A stretch of DNA of 64,000 nucleotides from Hydractinia symbiolongicarpus (Eukaryota > Cnidaria > Hydrozoa > Anthoathecata > Hydractiniidae), in the NCBI RefSeq assembly GCF_029227915.1, contig NC_079881.1, positions 28,869,501 through 28,933,500 on the forward strand, written 5' to 3'. Every line of letters starts with the position of its first letter. Position 1 is the first letter of the stretch. Of this stretch, positions 1-10,266 are shown one piece after another. The position numbers and the translations under genes are program-made. Under the pieces are notes generated by a model that saw only the letters and a program-made list of their open reading frames with translations, was not told where the DNA came from and searched no databases.

Positions 1-115
1 CTTCCCGTAAATCCCGGGCTTGGTCCGTATAGTCGAATGTATACAAAGAAAGTACCCTGTGAGTAAACTCATTTCCAAAACGATTTTTTAAATTATCTTT
101 TCACCACTAAAACGC
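1..115. repeat. Partial first monomer
   Basis: The 3' part of a C-type monomer cut by the window edge. It has the C markers GGCTTGGTCC, GAATGTATAC and TTTCCAAAACG and runs straight into the first complete unit. The array therefore continues to the left of the window. Confidence 0.93.
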
Positions 116-2957
116 ATGAGACTTGTAGTTCTCAAAAATGTTTTCATTTTTGATGGGACGCTGAATAAAAGAAGTTTAATCGCCGGCAAACGAAAACCCG
201 CGATTTCCCGTAAATCCCGGACTCAGGCCGTATAGTCAAAAGTATACAAAGAAAGTACCCAGGGAGTAAACTCATTTCCCGAACGATTTTTTAAATTATT
301 TTTTCACCACTAAAACGCATGAGACTTGTAGTTTTTAAAAATGTTTTCATTTTTGATGAGACGCTGAATAAAAGAAGTTTAATCGCTGGCAAACGAAAAC
401 CTGCGATTTCCCGTAAATCCCGGACTTGGCCCGTATAGTCAAAAGTATACAAAGAAAGTACCCAGGGTGTAAACTCATTTCCCGAACGATTTTTTAAAAT
501 ATTAATTCACCACTAAAGCCCATGAGACTTGTAGTTTATAAAAATGTTTTCATTTTTGATGAGACGCTGAATAAAAGAAGTTTAATCGCCGGAAAACGAA
601 AACCCGCGACTTCCCGTAAATCCCGGGCTTGGTCCGTATAGTCGAATGTATACAAAGAAAGTACCCTGTGAGTAAACTCATTTCCAAAACGATTTTTTAA
701 ATTATCTTTTCACCACTAAAACGCATGAGACTTGTAGTTCTCAAAAATGTTTTCATTTTTGATGGGACGCTGAATAAAAGAAGTTTAATCGCCGGCAAAC
801 GAAAACCCACGATTTCCCGTAAATCCCGGACTCAGGCCGTATAGTCAAAAGTATACAAGGAAAGTACCCATGGAGTAAACTCATTTTCCGAACGATTTTT
901 TAAATTATTTTTTCACCACTAAAACGCATGAGACTTGTAGTTTTCAAAAATGTTTTCATTTTTGATGAGACGCTGAATAAAAGAAGTTTAATCGCTGGCA
1001 AACGAAAACCTGCAATTTCCCGTAAATCCCGGACTCGGCCCGTATAGTCAAAAGTATAAAAAGAAAGTACCCAGGGTGTAAACTCATTTCCCGAACGATT
1101 TTTTAAATTATTATTTCACCACTAAAGCCCATGAGACTTGTAGTTTATAAAAATGTTTTCATTTTTGATGAGACGCTGAATAAAAGAAGTTTAATCGCCG
1201 GAAAACGAAAACCCGCGACTTCCCGTAAATCCCGGGCTTGGTCCGTATAGTCGAATGTATACAAAGAAAGTACCCTGTGAGTAAACTCATTTCCAAAACG
1301 ATTTTTTAAATTATCTTTTCACCACTAAAACGCATGAGACTTGTAGTTCTCAAAAATGTTTTCATTTTTGATGGGACGCTGAATAAAAGAAGTTTAATCG
1401 CCGGCAAACGAAAACCCACGATTTCCCGTAAATCCCGGACTCAGGCCGTATAGTCAAAAGTATACAAGGAAAGTACCCATGGAGTAAACTCATTTTCCGA
1501 ACGATTTTTTAAATTATTTTTTCACCACTAAAACGCATGAGACTTGTAGTTTTCAAAAATGTTTTCATTTTTGATGAGACGCTGAATAAAAGAAGTTTAA
1601 TCGCTGGCAAACGAAAACCTGCAATTTCCCGTAAATCCCGGGCTTGGTCCGTATAGTCGAATGTATACAAAGAAAGTACCCTGTGAGTAAACTCATTTCC
1701 AAAACGATTTTTTAAATTATCTTTTCACCACTAAAACGCATGAGACTTGTAGTTCTCAAAAATGTTTTCATTTTTGATGGGACGCTGAATAAAAGAAGTT
1801 TAATCGCCGGCAAACGAAAACCCGCGATTTCCCGTAAATCCCGGACTCAGGCCGTATAGTCAAAAGTATACAAAGAAAGTACCCAGGGAGTAAACTCATT
1901 TCCCGAACGATTTTTTAAATTATTTTTTCACCACTAAAACGCATGAGACTTGTAGTTTTCAAAAATGTTTTCATTTTTGATGAGACGCTAAATAAAAGAA
2001 GTTTAATCGCTGGCAAACGAAAACCTGCGATTTCCCATAAATCCCGGACTTGGCCCGTATAGTCAAAAGTATACAAAGAAAGTACCCAGGGTGTAAACTC
2101 ATTTCCCGAACGATTTTTTAAAATATTAATTCACCACTAAAGCCCATGAGACTTGTAGTTTATAAAAATGTTTTCATTTTTGATGAGACGCTGAATAAAA
2201 GAAGTTTAATCGCCGGAAAACGAAAACCCGCGACTTCCCGTAAATCCCGGGCTTGGTCCGTATAGTCGAATGTATACAAAGAAAGTACCCTGTGAGTAAA
2301 CTCATTTCCAAAACGATTTTTTAAATTATCTTTTCACCACTAAAACGCATGAGACTTTTAGTTCTCAAAAATGTTTTTATTTTTGATGGGACGCTGAATA
2401 AAAGAAGTTTAATCGCCGGCAAACGAAAACCCACGATTTCCCGTAAATCCCGGACTCAGGCCGTATAGTCAAAAGTATACAAGGAAAGTACCCATGGAGT
2501 AAACTCATTTTCCGAACGATTTTTTAAATTATTTTTTCACCACTAAAACGCATGAGACTTGTAGTTTTCAAAAATGTTTTCATTTTTGATGAGACGCTGA
2601 ATAAAAGAAGTTTAATCGCTGGCAAACGAAAACCTGCAATTTCCCGTAAATCCCGGACTCGGCCCGTATAGTCAAAAGTATAAAAAGAAAGTACCCAGGG
2701 TGTAAACTCATTTCCCGAACGATTTTTTAAATTATTATTTCACCACTAAAGCCCATGAGACTTGTAGTTTTCAAAAATGTTTTCATTTTTGATGAGACGC
2801 TGAATAAAAGAAGTTTAATCGCTGGCAAACGAAAACCTGCGATTTCCCGTAAATCCCGGACTCGGCCCGTATAGTCAAAAGTATACAAAGAAAGTACCCA
2901 GGGTGTAAACTCATTTCCCGAACGATTTTTTAAATTATTAATTCACCACTAAAGCCC
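116..2957. repeat. 609-bp trimer HOR domain (A-B-C)
   Basis: Three subtypes alternate. A has GTAGTTCTCAAAAATG, GATGGGACGCTG and GACTCAGGCC. B has GCTGGC, CCTGCRATTT and AGGGTGTAAAC. C has TTTATAAAAATG, GCGACTTCCC, GGCTTGGTCC and TTTCCAAAACG. Complete trimers lie at 116-724, 725-1333 and 1740-2348. The set starting at 1334 is contracted to two monomers (406 bp) by a B/C hybrid, and the set starting at 2349 is expanded to four (A-B-B-C). The GTACCCATGGAG and TATAAAAAG variants track particular A and B copies, which shows that copies were amplified as trimers. Confidence 0.88.
1537..1739. repeat. B/C hybrid monomer
   Basis: Starts as B (CTGGC, CCTGCAATTT) and switches to C (GGGCTTGGTCC, GAATGTATAC, TTTCCAAAACG) between about 1625 and 1641. 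The result is A-(B/C)-A, so one 203-bp equivalent is missing from this trimer. It is a clean record of an in-register unequal exchange. Confidence 0.8.
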
Positions 2958-3988
2958 ATGAGACTTGTAGTTTATAAAAATGTTTTCATTTTTGATGAGA
3001 CGCTGAATAAAAGAAGTTTAATCGCCGGAAAACGAAAACCAGCGACTTCCCGTAAATCCCGGGCTTGGTCCGTATAGTCGAATGTATACAAAGAAAGTAC
3101 CCTGTGAGTAAACTCATTTCCAAAACGATTTTTTAAATTATCTTTTCACCACTAAAACGCATGAGACTTGTAGTTCTCAAAAATGTTTTCATTTTTGATG
3201 GGACGCTGAATAAAAGAAGTTTAATCGCCGGCAAACGAAAACCCGCGATTTCCCGTAAATCCCGGACTCAGGCCGTATAGTCAAAAGTATACAAGGAAAG
3301 TACCCATGGAGTAAACTCATTTTCCGAACGATTTTTTAAATTATTTTTTCACCACTAAAACGCATGAGACTTGTAGTTTTCAAAAATGTTTTCATTTTTG
3401 ATGAGACGCTGAATAAAAGAAGTTTAATCGCTGGCAAACGAAAACCTGCAATTTCCCGTAAATCCCGGACTCGGCCCGTATAGTCAAAAGTATAAAAAGA
3501 AATTACCCAGGGTGTAAACTCATTTCCCGAACGATTTTTTAAATTATTATTTCACCACTAAAGCCCATGAGACTTGTAGTTTATAAAAATATTTTCATTT
3601 TTGATGAGACGCTGAATAAAAGAAGTTTAATCGCCGGAAAACGAAAACACGCGACTTCCCGTAAATCCCGGGCTTGGTCCGTATAGTCGAATGTATACAA
3701 AGAAAGTACCCTGTGAGTAAACTCATTTCCAAAACGATTTTTTAAATTATCTTTTCACCACTAAAACGCATGAGACTTGTAGTTTTCAAAAATGTTTTCA
3801 TTTTTTATGAGACGCTTAATGAAAGAGGTTTAATTGCCCGCAAACGAAAACTCGCGATGTCCCGTAAATCCCGGGCTTGGCCCGTATAGTCGAATGTATA
3901 CAAAGAAAGAACCCTGTGAGTAATCTCATTTCCAGAACGATTTTTTAAATTATTTTTTCACCACTAAAACGCATGAGACTTGTAGTTT

Positions 3989-4010
3989 TCAAAAATGTTT
4001 TCATTTTTGA
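3989..4010. other. Perfect 9-bp dyad in the monomer (example copy)
   Basis: Arms TCAAAAATG and CATTTTTGA are exact reverse complements around a TTTT loop (unit positions 17-38). The same arrangement recurs wherever a monomer has the TTTTCAAAAATG variant. Other subtypes break it: TTTTTAAAAATG and TTTTCAAAAGTG have one mismatch, TCTTCAAACTTG has two, and the K subtype deletes the G. A heptamer ATGAGAC lies 16 bp upstream of the left arm and is repeated at the right end of the dyad (unit positions 1-7 and 38-44). It could form a small cruciform or RNA hairpin; no function is shown. Confidence 0.75.
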
Positions 4011-4074
4011 TGAGACGCTGAATAAAAGAAGTTTAATCGCCGGCAAACGAAAACCCGCGATTTCCCGTAAATCC

Positions 4075-4104
4075 CGGGCTTGGCCCGTATAGTGAAAAGT
4101 ATAC
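4075..4104. other. Adjacent short dyads in the CG-rich middle (example copy)
   Basis: CGGGC and GCCCG form a perfect 5-bp inverted repeat with a TTG spacer (4075-4087). The final G also starts GTATA, which pairs with TATAC at 4100-4104 across an 8-bp spacer. The first dyad exists only in monomers reading GGCTTGGCCCG. In those reading GACTCGGCCCG or GACTCAGGCC it is lost, so it is a subtype feature and not an invariant one. Confidence 0.6.
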
Positions 4105-4784
4105 AAAGAAAGTACCCAGGGAGTAAACTCATTTCCCGAACGATTTTTTGAATTATTTTTTCACCACTAAAGCCCATGAGACTTGTAGTTTATAAAAAGG
4201 TTTTCATTTTTGATGAGACGCTGAATAAAAGAAGTTTAATCGCTGGAAAACGAAAACCCGCGACTTCCCGTAAATCCCGGGCTTGGTCCGTATAGTCGAA
4301 TGTATACAAAGAAAGTACCCTGTGAGTAAACTCATTTCCAAAACGATTTTTTAAATTATCTTTTCACCACTAAAACGCATGAGACTTGTAGTTTTCAAAA
4401 ATGTTTTCATTTTTTATGAGACGCTTAATGAAAGAGGTTTAATTGCCCGCAAACGAAAACTCGCGATGTCCCGTAAATTCCGGGCTTGGCCCGTATAGTC
4501 GAATGTATACAAAGAAAGAACCCTGTGAGTAATCTCATTTCCAGAACGATTTTTCAAATTACTTTTTCACCACTAAAACGCATAAGACTTGTAGTTTTCA
4601 AAAATGTTTTCATTTTTGATGAGACGCTGAATAAAAGAAGTTTAATCGCCGGCAAACGAAAACCCGCGATTTCCCGTAAATCCCGGGCTTGGCCCGTATA
4701 GTGAAAAGTATACAAAGAAAGTACCCAGGGAGTAAACTCATTTCCCGAACGATTTTTTAAATTATTTTTTCACCACTAAAGCCC

Positions 4785-5595
4785 ATGAGACTTGTAGTTT
4801 ATAAAAAGGTTTTCATTTTTGATGAGACGCTGAATAAAAGAAGTTTAATCGCCGGAAAACGAAAACCTGCGACTTCCCGTAAATCCCGGGCTTGGTCCGT
4901 ATAGTCGAATGTATACAAAGAAAGTACCCTTGAGTAAACTCATTTCCAAAACAATTTTTTAAATTATCTTTTCACCACTAAAACAGATGAGTCTTGTAGT
5001 CTTCAAACTTGTTTTCATTTTTGATGAGACGCTGAATAAAAGAAGTTTAATCGCTGGCAAACGAAAACCTGCGATTTCCTGTAAATCCCGGACTCGGCCC
5101 GTATAGTCAAAAGTATACAAAGAAGGTACCCAGGGTGTACACTCATTTCCCGAACGATTTTTTAAATTATTATTTCACCACTAAAGCCCATGACACTTGT
5201 AGTTTTTAAAAATGTTTTCATTTTTGATGAGACGCTGAATAAAAAAAGTTAAATCGACGTCAAAAGAAAACCCGCGACTTCCCGTAAATCCCTGACTCGG
5301 CCCGTATAGTCAAAAGTATACAAAGAAAGTACCCAGGGTGTAAACTCATTTCCCGAACGATTTTTTAAATTATTATTTCACCACTAAAGCCCATGACACT
5401 TGTAGTTTTCAAAAATGTTTTCATTTTTGATGAGACGCTGAATAAAAGAAGTTTAATCGCTGGCAAACGAAAACCTGCGATTTCCCGTAAATCCCGGACT
5501 CGGCCCGTATAGTCAAAAGTATACAAAGAAAGTACCCAGGGTGTAAACTCATTTCCCGAACGATTTTTTAAATTATTAATTCACCACTAAAGCCC
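4785..5595. repeat. F-G-H-B linker after nonamer copy 1
   Basis: Four monomers, 811 bp. F lacks one base (ACCCTTGAG for ACCCTGTGAG) and has AAAACAATTT. G begins AGATGAGTCTTGTAG with TCTTCAAACTTG and TTTCCTGTAAATC. H has CATGACACTTG and CCCTGACTCGG. The last unit is B-like but shares CATGACACTTG with H, so it is probably an H/B mosaic. G is the first appearance of the CTTCAAACTTG variant that dominates after 31.5 kb. Confidence 0.8.
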
Positions 5596-7422
5596 ATGAG
5601 ACTTGTAGTTTATAAAAGTGTTTTCATTTTTGATGAGACGCTGAATAAAAGAAGTTTAATCGCCGGAAAACGAAAACCCGCGACTTCCCGCAAATCCCGG
5701 GCTTGGTCCGTATAGTCGAATGTATACAAAGAAAGTACCCTGTGAGTAAACTCATTTCCAAAACGATTTTTTAAATTATCTTTTCACCACTAAAACGCAT
5801 GAGACTTGTAGTTCTCAAAAATGTTTTCATTTTTGATGGGACGCTGAATAAAAGAAGTTTAATCGCCGGCAAACGAAAACCCGCGATTTCCCGTAAATCC
5901 CGGACTCAGGCCGTATAGTCAAAAGTATACAAGGAAAGTACCCATGGAGTAAACTCATTTTCCGAACGATTTTTTAAATTATTTTTTCACCACTAAAACG
6001 CATGAGACTTGTAGTTTTCAAAAATGTTTTCATTTTTGATGAGACGCTGAATAAAAGAAGTTTAATCGCTGGCAAACGAAAACCTGCAATTTCCCGTAAA
6101 TCCCGGACTCGGCCCGTATAGTCAAAAGTATAAAAAGAAAGTACCCAGGGTGTAAACTCATTTCCCGAACGATTTTTTAAATTATTATTTCACCACTAAA
6201 GCCCATGAGACTTGTAGTTTATAAAAATATTTTCATTTTTGATGAGACGCTGAATAAAAGAAGTTTAATCGCCGGAAAACGAAAACACGCGACTTCCCGT
6301 AAATCCCGGGCTTGGTCCGTATAGTCGAATGTATACAAAGAAAGTACCCTGTGAGTAAACTCATTTCCAAAACGATTTTTTAAATTATCTTTTCACCACT
6401 AAAACGCATGAGACTTGTAGTTTTCAAAAATGTTTTCATTTTTTATGAGACGCTTAATGAAAGAGGTTTAATTGCCCGCAAACGAAAACTCGCGATGTCC
6501 CGTAAATCCCGGGCTTGGCCCGTATAGTCGAATGTATACAAAGAAAGAACCCTGTGAGTAATCTCATTTCCAGAACGATTTTTTAAATTATTTTTTCACC
6601 ACTAAAACGCATTAGACTCGTAGTTTTCAAAAATGTTTTCATTTTTGATGAGACGCTGAATAAAAGAAGTTTAATCGCCGGCAAACGAAAACCCGCGATT
6701 TCCCGTAAATCCCGGGCTTGGCCCGTATAGTGAAAAGTATACAAAGAAAGTACCCAGGGAGTAAACTCATTTCCCGAACGATTTTTTGAATTATTTTTTA
6801 ACCACTAAAGCCCATGAGACTTGTAGTTTATAAAAAGGTTTTCATTTTTGATGAGACGCTGAATAAAAGAAGTTTAATCGCTGGAAAACGAAAACCCGCG
6901 ACTTCCCGTAAATCCCGGGCTTGGTCCGTATAGTCGAATGTATACAAAGAAAGTACCCTGTGAGTAAACTCATTTCCAAAACGATTTTTTAAATTATCTT
7001 TTCACCACTAAAACGCATGAGACTTGTAGTTTTCAAAAATGTTTTCATTTTTTATGAGACGCTTAATGAAAGAGGTTTAATTGCCCGCAAACGAAAACTC
7101 GCGATGTCCCGTAAATTCCGGGCTTGGCCCGTATAGTCGAATGTATACAAAGAAAGAACCCTGTGAGTAATCTCATTTCCAGAACGATTTTTTAAATTAC
7201 TTTTTCACCACTAAAACGCATAAGACTTGTAGTTTTCAAAAATGTTTTCATTTTTGATGAGACGCTGAATAAAAGAAGTTTAATCGCCGGCAAACGAAAA
7301 CCCGCGATTTCCCGTAAATCCCGGGCTTGGCCCGTATAGTGAAAAGTATACAAAGAAAGTACCCAGGGAGTAAACTCATTTTCCGAACGATTTTTTAAAT
7401 TATTAATTCACCACTAAAGCCC
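5596..7422. repeat. Nonamer HOR, copy 2 (1827 bp)
   Basis: Same C-A-B-C'-D-E-F-D-E order as copy 1. Private markers shared only with copy 3 include TATAAAAGTG in the first C, CATTAGACTCG in the first E and TTTTTAACCACTAAAG before F. These tie copies 2 and 3 together as the product of the most recent duplication in this region. Confidence 0.88.
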
Positions 7423-9249
7423 ATGAGACTTGTAGTTTATAAAAGTGTTTTCATTTTTGATGAGACGCTGAATAAAAGAAGTTTAATCGCCGGAAAACGA
7501 AAACCCGCGACTTCCCGCAAATCCCGGGCTTGGTCCGTATAGTCGAATGTATACAAAGAAAGTACCCTGTGAGTAAACTCATTTCCAAAACGATTTTTTA
7601 AATTATCTTTTCACCACTAAAACGCATGAGACTTGTAGTTCTCAAAAATGTTTTCATTTTTGATGGGACGCTGAATAAAAGAAGTTTAATCGCCGGCAAA
7701 CGAAAACCCGCGATTTCCCGTAAATCCCGGACTCAGGCCGTATAGTCAAAAGTATACAAGGAAAGTACCCATGGAGTAAACTCATTTTCCGAACGATTTT
7801 TTAAATTATTTTTTCACCACTAAAACGCATGAGACTTGTAGTTTTCAAAAATGTTTTCATTTTTGATGAGACGCTGAATAAAAGAAGTTTAATCGCTGGC
7901 AAACGAAAACCTGCAATTTCCCGTAAATCCCGGACTCGGCCCGTATAGTCAAAAGTATAAAAAGAAAGTACCCAGGGTGTAAACTCATTTCCCGAACGAT
8001 TTTTTAAATTATTATTTCACCACTAAAGCCCATGAGACTTGTAGTTTATAAAAATATTTTCATTTTTGATGAGACGCTGAATAAAAGAAGTTTAATCGCC
8101 GGAAAACGAAAACACGCGACTTCCCGTAAATCCCGGGCTTGGTCCGTATAGTCGAATGTATACAAAGAAAGTACCCTGTGAGTAAACTCATTTCCAAAAC
8201 GATTTTTTAAATTATCTTTTCACCACTAAAACGCATGAGACTTGTAGTTTTCAAAAATGTTTTCATTTTTTATGAGACGCTTAATGAAAGAGGTTTAATT
8301 GCCCGCAAACGAAAACTCGCGATGTCCCGTAAATCCCGGGCTTGGCCCGTATAGTCGAATGTATACAAAGAAAGAACCCTGTGAGTAATCTCATTTCCAG
8401 AACGATTTTTTAAATTATTTTTTCACCACTAAAACGCATTAGACTCGTAGTTTTCAAAAATGTTTTCATTTTTGATGAGACGCTGAATAAAAGAAGTTTA
8501 ATCGCCGGCAAACGAAAACCCGCGATTTCCCGTAAATCCCGGGCTTGGCCCGTATAGTGAAAAGTATACAAAGAAAGTACCCAGGGAGTAAACTCATTTC
8601 CCGAACGATTTTTTGAATTATTTTTTAACCACTAAAGCCCATGAGACTTGTAGTTTATAAAAAGGTTTTCATTTTTGATGAGACGCTGAATAAAAGAAGT
8701 TTAATCGCTGGAAAACGAAAACCCGCGACTTCCCGTAAATCCCGGGCTTGGTCCGTATAGTCGAATGTATACAAAGAAAGTACCCTGTGAGTAAACTCAT
8801 TTCCAAAACGATTTTTTAAATTATCTTTTCACCACTAAAACGCATGAGACTTGTAGTTTTCAAAAATGTTTTCATTTTTTATGAGACGCTTAATGAAAGA
8901 GGTTTAATTGCCCGCAAACGAAAACTCGCGATGTCCCGTAAATTCCGGGCTTGGCCCGTATAGTCGAATGTATACAAAGAAAGAACCCTGTGAGTAATCT
9001 CATTTCCAGAACGATTTTTTAAATTACTTTTTCACCACTAAAACGCATAAGACTTGTAGTTTTCAAAAATGTTTTCATTTTTGATGAGACGCTGAATAAA
9101 AGAAGTTTAATCGCCGGCAAACGAAAACCCGCGATTTCCCGTAAATCCCGGGCTTGGCCCGTATAGTGAAAAGTATACAAAGAAAGTACCCAGGGAGTAA
9201 ACTCATTTTCCGAACGATTTTTTAAATTATTTTTTCACCACTAAAGCCC
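7423..9249. repeat. Nonamer HOR, copy 3 (1827 bp)
   Basis: Direct tandem copy of 5596-7422 at an offset of exactly 1827 bp, sharing its private variants, with almost no differences visible by eye. The junction falls in the second E unit near 7375-7408, where TATTAATTC leads into C instead of TATTTTTTC leading into F. Confidence 0.88.
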
Positions 9250-9858
9250 ATGAGACTTGTAGTTTATAAAAAGGTTTTCATTTTTGATGAGACGCTGAAT
9301 AAAAGAAGTTTAATCGCCGGAAAACGAAAACCTGCGACTTCCCGTAAATCCCGGGCTTGGTCCGTATAGTCGAATGTATACAAAGAAAGTACCCTGTGAG
9401 TAAACTCATTTCCAAAACAATTTTTTAAATTATCTTTTTACCACTAAAACAGATGAGACTTGTAGTCTTCAAACTTGTTTTCATTTTTGATGAGACGCTG
9501 AATAAAAGAAGTTTAATCGCTGGCAAACGAAAACCTGCGATTTCCTGTAAATCCCGGACTCGGCCCGTATAGTCAAAAGTATACAAAGAAGGTACCCAGG
9601 GTGTACACTCATTTCCCGAACGATTTTTTAAATTATTATTTCACCACTAAAGCCCATGACACTTGTAGTTTTTAAAAATGTTTTCATTTTTGATGAGACG
9701 CTGAATAAAAAAAGTTAAATCGCCGTCAAAAGAAAACCCGCGACTTCCCGTAAATCCCTGACTCGGCCCGTATAGTCAAAATTATACATAGAAAGTACCC
9801 AGGGAGTAAACTCATTTCCCGAACGATTTTTTAAATTATTTTTTCACCACTAAAACGC
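9250..9858. repeat. F-G-H linker after nonamer copy 3
   Basis: Three monomers matching 4785-5392: F with AAAACAATTT, G with AGATGAGACTTG and TTTCCTGTAAATC, H with CATGACACTTG and CCCTGACTCGG. F is full length here, while the earlier copy lost one base. The linker therefore follows the nonamer after copies 1 and 3 but not after copy 2. Confidence 0.82.
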
Positions 9859-10266
9859 ATGAGACTTGTAGTTTTCAGAAATGTTTTCATTTTTGATGAG
9901 ACGCTTAATGAAAGTGGTTTAATAGCCGGCAAACGAAAACCCGCGATTTCCCGTAAATCTCGGGCTTGGCCCGTATAGTCGAATGTATACAAAGAAAGTA
10001 CCCTGTGAGTAAACTCATTTCCAAAACGATTTTTTAAATTATCTTTTCACCACTAAAACGCATGTGACTTGTAGTTTTCAAAAATGTTTTCATTTTTGAT
10101 GGGACACTGAATAAAAGAAGTTTAATCGCCGGCAATAGAAAGCCCGCCATTTCCCATAAATCCCGGGCTTGGCCCGTATTGTTAAAAGTATACAAAGAAA
10201 GTACCCAGGGAGTAAACTCATTTCCCGAACGATTTTTTAAATTATATTTTTTCACCACTAAAACGC
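9859..10266. repeat. Two singleton monomers at a domain boundary
   Basis: The first (9859-10061) has TTTTCAGAAATG, CTTAATGAAAGTGG and AATAGCCGG. The second (10062-10266, 205 bp) has CATGTGACTTG, GGGACACTG, GGCAATAGAAAGC and a 2-bp insertion giving TTATATTTTTTCACC. Neither recurs nearby, so they mark the transition between HOR domains. Confidence 0.75.

Larger units (their letters stand above)
3973..4175. repeat. Reference monomer (E type, close to consensus)
   Basis: A convenient 203-bp example of the unit. Reading from the anchor: ATGAGACTTGTAG; the dyad around TTTT; a second ATGAGAC at unit positions 38-44; GCCGGC near 68; TTTCCCGTAAATCCCGGG near 89-106; GGCCCGTATAG near 110; GTATAC near 127; TACCCAGGGAGTAAAC near 141; CCCGAACG near 163; a T-rich block near 172-189; then CACCACTAAA. 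It differs from my consensus at a few sites only: GTGAAAAG for GTCAAAAG, TTGAATTA for TTAAATTA, and GCCC for ACGC at the end. 203 bp is close to a nucleosome plus linker, which is common for satellites, but no phasing can be inferred from sequence alone. Confidence 0.9.
2958..4784. repeat. Nonamer HOR, copy 1 (1827 bp)
   Basis: Nine monomers in the order C-A-B-C'-D-E-F-D-E. C' carries TATAAAAATATTTT. D carries TTTTTTATGAGACGC, TTGCCCGC and CTCGCGATG. E carries AGTGAAAAG. F carries TTTATAAAAAGG. The length is exactly 9 x 203. The C-A-B start is the neighbouring trimer, so the nonamer looks like a trimer fused to a younger D-E-F module. Confidence 0.85.

Noticed and set aside
4003-4030. Hammerhead ribozyme core in the monomer
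   Set aside because: TTGATGAGACGCTGAATA resembles CTGATGAG...GAAA, but the first essential C is T, the GAAA is GAAT, and the bases between them cannot form stem II. No better match was seen on the other strand.
3973-4175. Monomer built from shorter internal repeats
   Set aside because: ATTTCCCG occurs twice, GTATA twice and ATGAGAC twice per unit, but these are short and unevenly spaced. No subunit period divides the 203 bp.
4490-4510. RNA polymerase III B box (GGTTCGANNCC) near AGTCGAATG
   Set aside because: Only the TCGA core fits. The flanking GGT and CC are absent and no A box lies at a suitable distance, so a tRNA- or SINE-derived unit is not supported.
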